Assembly: GCF_016905005.1 (NCBI RefSeq)
Contig: NZ_JADIKC010000003.1
Coordinates: 248,001 to 312,000, forward strand
Source: Dyella kyungheensis
GTDB lineage: Bacteria > Pseudomonadota > Gammaproteobacteria > Xanthomonadales > Rhodanobacteraceae
Direction: 5' to 3'
Length of the DNA: 64,000 nucleotides
Shown here piece by piece: positions 1-8,903 of the stretch. The notes beneath the pieces were generated by a model. That model was not told the DNA's origin, did no database searches, and saw only the letters and a program-made list of their open reading frames with translations. Each line of letters opens with the position of its first letter. Within the stretch, counting starts at the first letter, position 1. Position numbers and translations under genes: made by a program.

Positions 1-83
1 CGGGCGAACCCGCCCTGGCCGTCACGATCCCCTGAACGGGCCTGGCCCGTTCATCCCCACTCTGATCGATTCCGGATTTCCTG

Positions 84-1493
84 ATGAACGCTTACGACAA
101 GAACGCCGCTGGCGTGGTGATTCCCGACGCCCAGCTGCTCGCCGATGAGGCGCAGTGGAGCTCCTTTGGCGACACCGTGCACTACGTCGATCCGCCGAAG
201 ATCTTCCGCCACGGCGAAGGCAGCTGGATGATCGATACCGCGGGCACGCGCTTCCTCGATCTGCAGATGTGGTACTCGGCGGTGAACTTCGGTTACGGCA
301 ACAAGCGCCTGAACGACACGCTGAAGAACCAGATCGACGTGCTGCCGCAGGTCGCTTCGCAGTATCTGCATCAGACCCGCATCGAACTGGCCAAGACCAT
401 CGCGGTCGACGCGCAGAACAAGTTCGGCCTGAAGGGCCGCGTGCACTTCAACGTCGGCGGTGCGCAGGCGGTGGAAGACTCGCTCAAGCTGGTGCGCAAC
501 TACACCGGTGGCAAGAGCCTGATGTTCGCGTTCGAGGGCGGTTACCACGGCCGCACGCTGGGCGCTTCGTCGATCACCTCGAGCTACCGCTACCGTCGTC
601 GCTTCGGCCACTTCGGCGAGCGGGCGATGTTCGTGCCGTTCCCGTATCCGTTCCGTCGCCCGAAGGGCATGACGCCGGAAGAATATTCCGATGCCTGCGT
701 GCGCCAGTTCGCCCGCCTGTTCGAAACCGAATACAACGGCGTGTGGGACCCCAAGGTCAATCAGGCTGAGTACGCCGCGTTCTACGTCGAGCCGATCCAG
801 GGCACCGGCGGTTACGTGTTGCCGCCGATGAACTTCTTCAAGGACCTGAAGAAGGTGCTCGACCAGTACGGCATCCTGATGGTGGTCGACGAAATCCAGA
901 TGGGTTTCTGGCGCACCGGCAAGCTGTGGTCGATCGAGCACTTCGGCGTGACGCCGGACATCATCGTGTTCGGCAAGGCGCTCACCAACGGCCTCAATCC
1001 GCTGTCGGGCCTGTGGGCGCGCGAAGAGCTGATCAACCCGACCATCTTCCCGCCGGGCTCCACCCACTCGACGTTCAACTCCAACCCGCTGGGCACCGCG
1101 CTGGGTCTGGAAGTGATCAAGATGGGTTACGAGCTGGACTACGAGACCAGCGTGCCGAAGAAGGGCGCGCACTTCCTCGAAGGCCTGCGCGACCTGCAGA
1201 AGCGCCACAAGGAAATCGGCGACGTCGACGGCCTCGGTCTGGCCATGCGCGCCGAGATCTGCACCGACGATGGCTTCACGCCGAACAAGGCGCTGCTGGA
1301 CAAGATGGTCGACATCGGCCTCGCCGGCGACCTCGAGCACAACGGCAAGAAGATCGGCCTCGTGCTCGACGTGGGCGGCTGGTACAAGAACGTGATCACC
1401 TTCGCGCCGTCGCTGGACATCACGCACGAAGAAATCGACCTGGCCATCGCGCTGCTCGATCAGCTGCTGACCAAGGCAAAGAAGGCGATGTAA
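84..1493 (+). CDS. Class III PLP-dependent aminotransferase
   Basis: A 469-residue fold-type I aminotransferase of class III (the ornithine/4-aminobutyrate/diaminobutyrate transaminase group), expected to be a cytoplasmic homodimer moving an amino group between an omega-amino compound and a keto acid. The usual landmarks are present in order: a glycine-rich phosphate-binding stretch (HFNVGGAQAVEDSLKL), the aromatic GGYHGR segment, the cofactor aspartate in VVDEIQMG, and the Schiff-base lysine K298 in FGKALTNG. Length is normal for the family. The ATG at 84 is the first in-frame start that fits, although no strong Shine-Dalgarno precedes it. It stands alone, followed by two intrinsic terminators. 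The substrate cannot be told from sequence; family assignment is secure. Confidence 0.9.
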   Translation: MNAYDKNAAGVVIPDAQLLADEAQWSSFGDTVHYVDPPKIFRHGEGSWMIDTAGTRFLDLQMWYSAVNFGYGNKRLNDTLKNQIDVLPQVASQYLHQTRIELAKTIAVDAQNKFGLKGRVHFNVGGAQAVEDSLKLVRNYTGGKSLMFAFEGGYHGRTLGASSITSSYRYRRRFGHFGERAMFVPFPYPFRRPKGMTPEEYSDACVRQFARLFETEYNGVWDPKVNQAEYAAFYVEPIQGTGGYVLPPMNFFKDLKKVLDQYGILMVVDEIQMGFWRTGKLWSIEHFGVTPDIIVFGKALTNGLNPLSGLWAREELINPTIFPPGSTHSTFNSNPLGTALGLEVIKMGYELDYETSVPKKGAHFLEGLRDLQKRHKEIGDVDGLGLAMRAEICTDDGFTPNKALLDKMVDIGLAGDLEHNGKKIGLVLDVGGWYKNVITFAPSLDITHEEIDLAIALLDQLLTKAKKAM

Positions 1494-1500
1494 TCAACAC

Positions 1501-1535
1501 GACGCCGCGAATCACAACTCGCGGCGTCTGTTTAT
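1501..1535 (+). terminator. Intrinsic terminator after the aminotransferase
   Basis: Perfect 10-bp inverted repeat (1501-1510 and 1519-1528) with an 8-nt loop, followed by a short T-containing run, 8 bp after the aminotransferase stop codon. Confidence 0.75.
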
Positions 1536-1577
1536 GGTTTGTCTCAAGTTGTTCCCATGCAGGGGAAGTGTGACGAA

Positions 1578-1608
1578 CGGCGATGCGCATGCATCGCCGT
1601 ATTTTTTT
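1578..1608 (+). terminator. Second, strong intrinsic terminator
   Basis: Perfect 9-bp GC-rich stem (1578-1586 and 1591-1599) with a GCAT tetraloop, followed at once by TATTTTTTTG. With the hairpin at 1501 it makes a double stop that insulates the adhesin gene from the aminotransferase. Confidence 0.85.
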
Positions 1609-1891
1609 GTGCGGTGCCTGCAGGTTGTCCTGGCTGGCGATGTCGAGTCAGCACGCGTCATGCCAATGCAGTCATCGGGATGACAGTGATTCGCTCGTCA
1701 AAGCGACGGCATTCGCACGATTGCTTGTAGGCATTTGCTGATGCGCCGTCCAACGCCATGAAACGTCGGAGATTTTTCGCGCACGCTTTGCCGATGCAAA
1801 AATAATTTTTCAGACAGTGGCGTATATGCGCTACTTAAAGTGATTTCTAGTATGGCGCCGGTTTCTTACGTTGCCGCTGGAAGGACTTGTC
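1609..1891 (+). promoter_or_regulatory. Leader/promoter region of the adhesin gene
   Basis: No gene is seen between the terminators and the adhesin. The stretch around 1795-1860 is clearly more AT-rich than its surroundings and must contain the adhesin promoter, but I cannot name a convincing -35/-10 pair. GGAAGGA at 1879-1885 is a good Shine-Dalgarno placed 6 nt before the GTG at 1892 and decides the start. Confidence 0.45.
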
Positions 1892-4819
1892 GTGAACAAA
1901 ATCTATCATGTCGTTTGGGATGACGAGAAAGAATGTTTCGTTGTCGTCTCTGAGTTGGCCGCGGGTCACCAGAAGTCGGGCTCGGCCAAGCTGACTCTCG
2001 CCATCGCGGGCGCCTTGCTGGTCGGCGGTCTCTCCGCGCCCGCCATGTCCGCTGGCGTCTCCGCACTCAAGAGTGGCCTGGATACCATCGCGAGCTATTA
2101 CAGCGTCAACGATGGCGGAGTACAGGGCGGCAACTACAACAACGATGGTGCGACGGGTGCGAACGCGCTGGCGGCTGGTGTGGATGCCAGCGCATCGGGC
2201 AGGTCGGCGCTGGCCGTCGGAACCGATGCAACCGCATCCGGGGATTCCTCGATTGCCATGGGTGACGGTTCCGTGGCGACGGGACTGATGGCGACGGGTA
2301 TCGGTTCTGGCGCGCAAGCCATTGGAGACATGTCGACCGCTGTGGGATCGACCAGCAGCGCCACCGGAACCGGTGCCACTTCGTTCGGCTATGGCGCCAA
2401 TGCGGCCGGAGTCAGGGCGTTGGCCTCCGGTTACAGCGCCAGTGCCAGCGGCGACAATTCCACCGCGCTCGGCAACAGTGCCAAGGCGCTCGCCGCTGAT
2501 GGCGTGGCCATCGGCAGCAAGTCGCTGGCCAATACCGCTGCAGGCATCGCAGGCTATGTACCTGCCGCAGCGACAGCAGCGCAGGCGGCCGCGATCAACG
2601 CCACCAGGAGCACACTTGGCGCGGTCAGCGTGGGCGATGCCGCGACCAACAAGTTTCGCCAGATCACCGGCGTCGCTGCAGGTACCGCTGACAGCGATGC
2701 CGTGAACGTGGCGCAGCTCAAGGGCGCCACCGCCGACGCGGTGCTCTATGACAACAGCACGCACGACAGCGTCACGCTGGGTGGCTCCACTTACAATCCG
2801 GTCACCAGGACCGGCGGCACCAAGATCACCAACGTCGCCAACGGCGTGGCGCCCAGCGATGCCGTGAACAAGTCCCAGCTCGATGATCTCGCCGACACGC
2901 CGCTGACCTTCGCCGGCAACACCGGCACGGTGCAGAAGAAGCTCGGCGATACCGTGTCGATCCAGGGCAAGGGCACGTCGGCGGGCACGTATACCGGCGA
3001 CAACCTCAGGACCGAGGTGGACGCCAATGGCGTGCTGCAGGTGCAGATGACCGACAAGCCGGTGTTCACCAGTGTGACCACGGGCAACACCACGGTGGAC
3101 ACCAACGGTCTGACCATCGCTGGCGGCCCCAGCATCACCATCAACGGCATCGATGCAGGTGGCAGCAAGATCACCAACCTGGCGGCCGGCGAGGTCAGCG
3201 ACACGTCGACTGATGCCATCAACGGCTCGCAGCTGAAGCAGGTGCAGGACGCCGCCAACGCCGGCTGGAACGTGACCGATGCGAACGGCAACACCGCCAA
3301 AGTCGGCCCGAACGGCAAGGTGACTTTCACCGGCGACAACAACGTCACCGTCACCCAGACCGGTACCGACAACAACGGCCAGGTCGAGATGACCCTCAAC
3401 AAGAACCTCGATCTTGGCGATACCGGCAGCGTCACCATGGGCAACACGGTGGTGAACAACAACGGCCTGACCATCGCCGGTGGCCCCAGCGTCACCATCA
3501 ACGGCATCGATGCGGGCGGCAAGAAGATTACCAACGTCGCCGATGGCGAGGACCCCGCCGATGCGGTGAACGTCAGCCAGCTCAACACGACGGTGGAGGG
3601 CGCGAAGACGCACTATTTCAGCGTCAACGATGGCGGTACACAAGGCAGCAACTACAACAACGATGGCGCCACCGGTACGAATGCCATCGCGGCTGGTGTG
3701 GGTGCCAAAGCCGCCGGTGCCTCGTCCGTGGCGTTGGGCCAGAACGCCAGCGCCAGCACCGGCAACAGCGTGGCGCTGGGTACGAACTCGACCACGGGAG
3801 CGGTGAAGGGCACCGCGGGCGCGACCATCGCCGGCGACAACTATACGTTTGCCGGCAGCAGTCCGACGGGCACGGTGAGCGTTGGGGCTGCGGGGCAGGA
3901 ACGCACCATCACCAACGTGGCTGCGGGCGTGCTCTCTTCCGACAGCACCGATGCCGTGAACGGCTCCCAGCTCTATGCCACCAACCAGGCCGTCGACAAG
4001 CTGGATGGTCGCGTAAGCAAGGTCGAAACCACGGTCAACAACATCGCCGGCGACATCAGCAACATCAGCACCGGACAGGCGGGCATGTTCCAGACCAGCG
4101 CCGACCAGAAGACGCCGGCCCCTACGCCTACCGGAAAAAACTCTGCTGCAGGCGGTGCAGGCGCGACGGCTTCGGGCGAGAACAGTCTTGCCTTGGGCAA
4201 CGGTTCGCAGGCGACCGCGAGCAACAGCGTGGCCATTGGCAACAACTCGGTTGCCGATCGCGCCAACGCCGTGTCGATGGGTTCGACGGGCAACGAGCGT
4301 CAGATCACCAACGTGGCTGCCGGTACCCAGGGCACGGATGCGGTCAACGTGAGTCAGCTGAAATCGGCTCAGGCTGGCGGCGTGCAGTACGACACCAACA
4401 GCGATGGCTCGACCAACTACAACTCGGTCACGCTCAATCCGAGCGGTGGCAACGCCACCATCCACAACGTGCAAGCGGGTACGGCCACTTCGGATGCGGT
4501 GAACGTGGGTCAGCTCAACGATGCGATGGGCAACACGAAGAACTGGGCGAAGAGCTACACCGACCAGCAGGTCAACCAGATGGGCAAGCGCGCCTATGCC
4601 GGCACGGCCTCCGCGTTGGCATCGGCGGGCATTCCCCAGGCCTATCAGCCCAATCGGAGCGTCGCGGGCGTCGGTATCGGCACCTATCGCGGGCAGAGCG
4701 CCATCTCGGTGGGCGTTTCCACCATCACTGAAAGCGGCCGCTACATCTTCAAGGCCAGTGCGACGGGTTCGCAGCAGGACGGTCTCGGCGCAAACATCGG
4801 CGCGGGCGTGGCCTGGTAA
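1892..4819 (+). CDS. Trimeric autotransporter adhesin (YadA/type Vc family)
   Basis: A 975-residue surface adhesin expected to trimerise in the outer membrane. Residues 1-22 (MNKIYHVVWDDEKECFVVVSEL) form an ESPR extended signal region, followed by a hydrophobic signal core ending near APAMSAG. Then come YadA-head repeats with alternating SxAxG/ALG turns at roughly 95-215, 575-650 and 750-800. Between them lie neck/stalk motifs of the DAVNVSQL and DAINGSQL type. The last ~75 residues are a YadA anchor ending in an aromatic residue (GAGVAW). A block beginning SVNDGG..G.NYNNDGATG and a stalk unit NNGLTIAGGPSVTINGIDAGG each occur twice, showing internal duplication. The GTG at 1892 is chosen from the ESPR and RBS; an in-frame TTG at 1871 is less likely. 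The OmpA-like lipoprotein gene follows. Confidence 0.93.
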   Translation: MNKIYHVVWDDEKECFVVVSELAAGHQKSGSAKLTLAIAGALLVGGLSAPAMSAGVSALKSGLDTIASYYSVNDGGVQGGNYNNDGATGANALAAGVDASASGRSALAVGTDATASGDSSIAMGDGSVATGLMATGIGSGAQAIGDMSTAVGSTSSATGTGATSFGYGANAAGVRALASGYSASASGDNSTALGNSAKALAADGVAIGSKSLANTAAGIAGYVPAAATAAQAAAINATRSTLGAVSVGDAATNKFRQITGVAAGTADSDAVNVAQLKGATADAVLYDNSTHDSVTLGGSTYNPVTRTGGTKITNVANGVAPSDAVNKSQLDDLADTPLTFAGNTGTVQKKLGDTVSIQGKGTSAGTYTGDNLRTEVDANGVLQVQMTDKPVFTSVTTGNTTVDTNGLTIAGGPSITINGIDAGGSKITNLAAGEVSDTSTDAINGSQLKQVQDAANAGWNVTDANGNTAKVGPNGKVTFTGDNNVTVTQTGTDNNGQVEMTLNKNLDLGDTGSVTMGNTVVNNNGLTIAGGPSVTINGIDAGGKKITNVADGEDPADAVNVSQLNTTVEGAKTHYFSVNDGGTQGSNYNNDGATGTNAIAAGVGAKAAGASSVALGQNASASTGNSVALGTNSTTGAVKGTAGATIAGDNYTFAGSSPTGTVSVGAAGQERTITNVAAGVLSSDSTDAVNGSQLYATNQAVDKLDGRVSKVETTVNNIAGDISNISTGQAGMFQTSADQKTPAPTPTGKNSAAGGAGATASGENSLALGNGSQATASNSVAIGNNSVADRANAVSMGSTGNERQITNVAAGTQGTDAVNVSQLKSAQAGGVQYDTNSDGSTNYNSVTLNPSGGNATIHNVQAGTATSDAVNVGQLNDAMGNTKNWAKSYTDQQVNQMGKRAYAGTASALASAGIPQAYQPNRSVAGVGIGTYRGQSAISVGVSTITESGRYIFKASATGSQQDGLGANIGAGVAW

Positions 4820-4834
4820 GAGCCAACCATGGAC

Positions 4835-4874
4835 ATCCCTCTGCCGACGCGGCAGAGGGATCAACGGCTTTTGT
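4835..4874 (+). terminator. Intrinsic terminator after the adhesin gene
   Basis: Perfect 11-bp stem (4835-4845 and 4851-4861) with a 5-nt loop and a modest T run a few bases on, 15 bp after the adhesin stop. It separates or attenuates transcription into the lipoprotein gene. Confidence 0.75.
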
Positions 4875-4904
4875 ATTCAACGGTATCAAGGTCTGCAAAC
4901 AAAC

Positions 4905-5771
4905 ATGCGCATCCATATCAAGTTCTTCAAAGTCGCGCTGCTGGCGGCGGCATTCGCGCTGACCGCCTGCGGCAACGTCAGTCGCAACGTCCACAAGGAC
5001 GGCCAGTCCGCGGATTCGATCAACTGGCCGGCCATTCGCGACACCACCCCGATGCACAAGGATGGAACGTTCCCCAACCTCGACAACCTCGCCCGTATGC
5101 ATGCGGGCCTCAACAAGCAACAGGTCAGCGATCTGATCGGCTATCCGCATTTCAGCGAGGGTGTGTGGGGCGTGCGTGAGTGGAACTACGTCTTCCATTT
5201 CCGCGAGCCGGTGGAAAGCGATCATGTGGTGACGTGCCAGTTCAAGATTCTGTTCGACACCGACAAGCTGGCGCAGCGCTTCTACTGGCTGCCCGACGAG
5301 TGTTCGCGCTTCCAGCAGCCTGCACGGGCTCCGGCGCCATTGCCGGCGGTGGTGGCGCCAGCCGTCAGCACCGAGCGATTTACGCTTGGTTCGGATGCGT
5401 TGTTCGCATTCGATCGCGCGGGACCGTCGGACATGTCGGCTGAGGGCCGCGCCAAACTCGACAGGCTCGCCGAGGGTATCCAGCAGCACGCAGGCCAGGT
5501 GCAGGGTGTTCGCGTGGTCGGCTACACCGATCGCTTGGGCAGCGACGCCTATAACGATGATCTTTCGCAGCGGCGCGCCGACACGGTGAAGAACTACCTT
5601 GTCTCTCGCGGTGTGGAGAGCAGCCTGATTCAGGCCGAAGGCAGCGGCAAGCGCAATCCGGTGGCGGAATGCGCCCAGGCCGAGCGCAGCGCGTTGATCG
5701 CCTGTCTCGCCGCGAACCGCCGCGTCGAAGTGCTGGTCTCTGCGCTGAAGGCCGAGACTCGCGTCAACTGA
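4905..5771 (+). CDS. Lipoprotein with BamE/SmpA-like and OmpA C-terminal domains
   Basis: A 288-residue outer-membrane lipoprotein. The signal peptide ends in the lipobox LTAC with the lipidated cysteine at C22. Residues ~60-125 resemble the SmpA/BamE fold (GLNKQQVSDLIGYPHF then W-N-Y-V-F). After a proline/alanine linker, residues ~150-280 are an OmpA/MotB-type peptidoglycan-binding domain with the hallmark GYTDRLGSDAYNDDLSQRRA and a terminal NRRVEVLV. The ATG at 4905 is chosen because it opens the signal peptide; the reading frame stays open upstream through the adhesin tail only as a shadow. Similar BamE/OmpA-type proteins often lie beside trimeric autotransporter genes, and a role in adhesin biogenesis or anchoring is inferred by analogy with SadB-type helper lipoproteins. 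Confidence 0.85.
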   Translation: MRIHIKFFKVALLAAAFALTACGNVSRNVHKDGQSADSINWPAIRDTTPMHKDGTFPNLDNLARMHAGLNKQQVSDLIGYPHFSEGVWGVREWNYVFHFREPVESDHVVTCQFKILFDTDKLAQRFYWLPDECSRFQQPARAPAPLPAVVAPAVSTERFTLGSDALFAFDRAGPSDMSAEGRAKLDRLAEGIQQHAGQVQGVRVVGYTDRLGSDAYNDDLSQRRADTVKNYLVSRGVESSLIQAEGSGKRNPVAECAQAERSALIACLAANRRVEVLVSALKAETRVN

Positions 5772-5798
5772 GGATCGGACAAGTCCGCATGCGTCGAA

Positions 5799-5828
5799 AC
5801 GTTGCCCCGCCATTGTGCGGGGCAACGT
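5799..5828. terminator. Bidirectional stem-loop between convergent genes
   Basis: Perfect 12-bp GC-rich inverted repeat (5799-5810 and 5817-5828), loop CATTGT, between the ends of the convergent lipoprotein and bactofilin genes. T runs are weak on both sides, so it may act mainly as an mRNA 3'-end protector. Confidence 0.6.
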
Positions 5829-5848
5829 CGATCAGGGACTGTCCCAGC

Positions 5849-6469
5849 TCAGCGCATCCTTCCGCGCTTGCGCGGCCGAACGACCAGCAGGGGTTCGGCT
5901 GCAACGGCGGTTTGCTTGAGCGCATCCACCGACGCGTCGTTCGTCGGCTCGAACGTCTTCGCGGCGGACAAGGCTTCGGTGGTCTCCTCGGAAGAGGTCG
6001 CTACCTCTTCCGAGCGAATCTCCGCCGAAACGACGACTTCGGCGAAGTCGTCCGACGGCATGGCCGATGCCGAGCTTGCTTCGCCTTCCGGCGAACGGTG
6101 ATGCATTCGTCCGTTGATCTGCGCGCCGGCCACTACCAGGATGGAGCGATAGTGGAGATCGCCGGCGATCCTTGCCGAGCTGGCCAGTTCGAGTCTTTCC
6201 GTGGTGTAGACGTCGCCAGATACGTGGCCATGAACGACGGCGGCGGGCACGTCGATATTTCCTCGCACCACGCCTTGCTCACCGATCGTCAGCAACGCTC
6301 CCGGCTCGGTGGCAATGACCTGGCCGTCGATGCGCCCATCGAGGAACAGGGAGCCGGTGAAGCTGATGTCACCGGTCATGCAGGTGCCTTGAGCGATCAG
6401 GCTGGTGGCGACATTGGCATGGTCTGACGTGGGGCGTTTGCGATTGAACATGCTGCTTCGGGTTGTCAT
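5849..6469 (-). CDS. Bactofilin family cytoskeletal protein
   Basis: A 206-residue bactofilin (formerly DUF583/CcmA). These proteins polymerise without nucleotide into filaments at the inner face of the cytoplasmic membrane and place cell-wall enzymes or polar machinery. The central ~100 residues show the right-handed beta-helix rhythm of the family: GDISFTGSLFLDGRIDGQVI, then VVRGNIDVPAAVVHGHVSGDVYTTERLELASSARIAGDL (split by hydrophobic rungs). The C-terminal third is a low-complexity acidic/alanine tail ending in basic residues. Its ATG overlaps the stop of the preceding gene by four bases (ATGA), so the two are translationally coupled. A second in-frame ATG at 6451 (MFNRKR) is possible. 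Confidence 0.87.
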   Translation of the reverse strand: MTTRSSMFNRKRPTSDHANVATSLIAQGTCMTGDISFTGSLFLDGRIDGQVIATEPGALLTIGEQGVVRGNIDVPAAVVHGHVSGDVYTTERLELASSARIAGDLHYRSILVVAGAQINGRMHHRSPEGEASSASAMPSDDFAEVVVSAEIRSEEVATSSEETTEALSAAKTFEPTNDASVDALKQTAVAAEPLLVVRPRKRGRMR

Positions 6470-7248
6470 GTCTTGTGGGCGGTCCCGGGCGGGAGATTGA
6501 ATGTCGGGGACGCGAAGCTAAGGTCCTTGCGCCTGGGCGGCGCAAGCGGCGGCTTGGGCGCGCTGAACAGTGCGATCTGCAGAAGCCGGCTCGCCCGCGC
6601 GACGTAATGAGGCAGCGGCCAGCGGGCCGGCCAGTCGCCGACGAAGCGTTCCATCGCGTCGGCCCACTTCAGTGCCGCGTTCTCGTCGGCGACGCCCAAC
6701 GAGCGTTCAATTTCGCAGGCGACGGTTACGATCGCACGGCGGAGCATGACGCGAGAGCGGACCTTGTTGAAGATCGGATCGGAGAAGCCGAGATCCGGCG
6801 TTACCTCTCGCGTTCCCTCGTGGCGGTCGCGCTCCAGGCTCTGCTGCGCCACGGCGCGCAGACTCTTGTTCGGGCTATAGATCGAAACATGCAGGATCAA
6901 CGCGCGGTCGCTCTGTACCTTCATCAGCCGCAAGCGTGTGGAGAGCGGCGGGGCTTGTTCGTGGGTGCCGGCCATCAGCGAAAAATACAGGGCACGGGCA
7001 AACACGCGATTTTCGGCATCGCCGTCGGTATAAGAGGCTTCTTGCGCTGCCGCAAGGTCGGCGCAACGCGACAGCGCCGCGCGCCGTACCGAGGGATCGG
7101 GATCGGAGAGGGCTAGTCGGGGAAGCGCGGCAAGCAGTTTCTCGTCACGGCCGAATTCGGCGGCGACGCGGCGGAAGAGCGACGTTCTGTGGTGCCAAAT
7201 GGAGCGTTCTTTGGTCTTGGCCATGGCATGGAGTCGTGGTGGACACAC
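6466..7248 (-). CDS. Uncharacterised protein coupled to the bactofilin gene
   Basis: I do not recognise this 260-residue protein. It has no signal peptide or membrane segment. It is alpha-helical looking, rich in Arg/Ala, and contains a segment (ALPRLALSDPDPSVRRAALSRC) that reads like a HEAT-type repeat, with a second possible helical repeat at NKSLRAVAQQSLERD. The C-terminus is a proline/lysine-rich tail. The gene ends in an ATGA overlap with the bactofilin ATG, so it probably works with the bactofilin, perhaps as a cytoplasmic scaffold partner. The ATG at 7248 has a weak GGAA upstream; an internal ATG at 7224 (MAKTKERS) is equally plausible. Confidence 0.6.
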   Translation of the reverse strand: MCPPRLHAMAKTKERSIWHHRTSLFRRVAAEFGRDEKLLAALPRLALSDPDPSVRRAALSRCADLAAAQEASYTDGDAENRVFARALYFSLMAGTHEQAPPLSTRLRLMKVQSDRALILHVSIYSPNKSLRAVAQQSLERDRHEGTREVTPDLGFSDPIFNKVRSRVMLRRAIVTVACEIERSLGVADENAALKWADAMERFVGDWPARWPLPHYVARASRLLQIALFSAPKPPLAPPRRKDLSFASPTFNLPPGTAHKT

Positions 7249-7436
7249 ATGCCAACGTTCCGGCGGCGCGTGGCTTGTTCATCCGCAACGGTGCAGGTGA
7301 TTGCCGCGTCCAATGGCGCGATGGGCGATCAGATGCCGCACCCGATGCCCTCATGTGAGGCTAGGCATGTTCCACGACTTGCCCGGACAAATACATCGGA
7401 TTGCTCTGAAAGGACGCGGCGGCGTGCCGGGCTGCG

Positions 7437-8903
7437 TCAGCTGACCGACCGCGTCGTACGCGCCGGCGGAAACACCACTTCCACGCGCAAGCCACCCATG
7501 CTGCCATTGAGGAAGCGCACGGCGGCGCGATGGCGCTGCGCGATGCGCTGCACGATGGCCAGTCCCAGGCCGGTGCCTTCTTCGGTCATGCCCGGCACGC
7601 GGAAAAAACGTTCGCCCAGGCGTTCAAGGAAGGCCGCGGGTACGCCGGGGCCGTTGTCTTCCACGCTCACGCAGGGACCTTCGCTCAGCACTGACACGCC
7701 GATGGTGAGGATGCTGCCGCGGCCGGCGTAGCGCAGGCTGTTGTCGATCATGTTGTCGAGCATCTCCTGCAGCGACAGGCGATCGGCGTCGATCCACACG
7801 GGGCCGGCCGGCCCTTCGTAGCCCAGATCGACGCCAGCGGCGATGGCGTCGTGCACGCGCACGCCCAGCAGTTCGGGAATCACCTGCGCCAGGTCCAGCA
7901 GCACGCACGGCGCGGTTTCGTTGAGATCCGGCGACTGCGCGCGCGTCAACGCGAGCAACTGGCTGGAGGTGCGGCTGGCCCGTTGGGTGAGGCGCAGGAT
8001 GTGTTGCAGGGCGTCGGTGACCGTTTCCTTGCTGGGATCGGCCTGCGCGCGCTCCACGTGCACGCGCAGCCCGGCCAGCGGCGTCTTGAGCTGATGCGCG
8101 GCGTCGGCGATGAAACGATCCTGCAACGCCAGCATGCCGCGCTGGCGCGCGAACAAACCGTCGATGGTGCGCGTGAGCGGAAGGATTTCAACCGGCACAT
8201 CGGCATCGCCGATCGGGGCCAGATCGTGTTCGCGCGAAGCCAGCCGCGCCGTGAGCGGATCGAGCTGGCGCAAACCCACGCGCACGCCGTAGAGCACCAG
8301 GAAAAACACGCTGGCGATCAGCAAGGCCTGCGCCGGAATGCTGAGCAGCAGGATTTCGCGGGCGCGCTGGTGGCGATCGTGGAAGGTCTCGGCCATGGTG
8401 ACCGTGAGCTGGTCGCTGGGATCCTGCAGGTTCGGTATGCGCACCGTGGCGGCGCGCAGTTCGCGGAACTTCTGCGTCGGCGTGACCAGCGTGGTGGTGA
8501 AGAGCGCAGGCTCGCCATCGGAACTGGCCCCGCTCAACGGCGCGGGCTGCAATTCGGCCGAGCCGGCCAGCAGGCCGTGCTTCTGGCTGCTGACGTTGAA
8601 GTAGTTGTGCCCTTCGGGCGCGTATTCCAGCAGGAAGCGCGCCTGCGGCGAGATCTGTCCGCCGAGGTCTTCCTGGCTGAGCATCTGGGCGAGCGTCATC
8701 GCATCGTCGCCCAGGTCGCGGTCATGCACGTGGTTGGAATAGATCAGCGCGCCGCCGTAGGTGATCAGGCTTTCCACCGCCAGCAACATCATCAACGGCA
8801 CCAGCAAGGAGGACAGCAGGCGATGGCGCAAGCTGGGGCGGCCATCGGGTTCGATCATGCGATAGAGCCACGATGCGTCCTGCGTGCGCGCCCGTTCGCT
8901 CAT
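7437..8903 (-). CDS. Sensor histidine kinase of a TctE/QseC-type two-component system
   Basis: A 488-residue membrane histidine kinase. A first transmembrane helix lies near residues 28-55 and a second near 175-205, enclosing a ~120-residue periplasmic sensor of the TctE N-terminal type. The dimerisation/phosphoacceptor helix carries DAAHQLKTPLAGLR with the phosphorylated H270. The ATPase domain shows the N box (DNMIDNSLRYA), the G1 box (VEDNGPGVP) and the G2 box (GTGLGLAIVQR). Its ATG overlaps the response-regulator stop by four bases, so kinase and regulator are made together. The stimulus is not evident; the family includes tricarboxylate (TctE) and quorum/iron-responsive (QseC, PmrB) sensors. 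Confidence 0.9.
   Translation of the reverse strand: MSERARTQDASWLYRMIEPDGRPSLRHRLLSSLLVPLMMLLAVESLITYGGALIYSNHVHDRDLGDDAMTLAQMLSQEDLGGQISPQARFLLEYAPEGHNYFNVSSQKHGLLAGSAELQPAPLSGASSDGEPALFTTTLVTPTQKFRELRAATVRIPNLQDPSDQLTVTMAETFHDRHQRAREILLLSIPAQALLIASVFFLVLYGVRVGLRQLDPLTARLASREHDLAPIGDADVPVEILPLTRTIDGLFARQRGMLALQDRFIADAAHQLKTPLAGLRVHVERAQADPSKETVTDALQHILRLTQRASRTSSQLLALTRAQSPDLNETAPCVLLDLAQVIPELLGVRVHDAIAAGVDLGYEGPAGPVWIDADRLSLQEMLDNMIDNSLRYAGRGSILTIGVSVLSEGPCVSVEDNGPGVPAAFLERLGERFFRVPGMTEEGTGLGLAIVQRIAQRHRAAVRFLNGSMGGLRVEVVFPPARTTRSVS

Noticed and set aside
51-1427. 458-codon minus-strand frame opposite the aminotransferase
   Set aside because: Opposite a clear PLP enzyme; the composition (His/Arg/Val/Glu-rich) is typical of antisense frames in high-GC DNA.
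2161-2520. Direct-repeat pattern that could look like a CRISPR-type array
   Set aside because: The spacing follows the 14-residue YadA-head repeats within one open frame, with no constant repeat or unique spacers.
1847-4864. 1005-codon open frame on the minus strand
   Set aside because: It is an antisense shadow of the repetitive, GC-rich trimeric autotransporter gene; its translation is low-complexity Arg/His/Gly/Val with no known domain.
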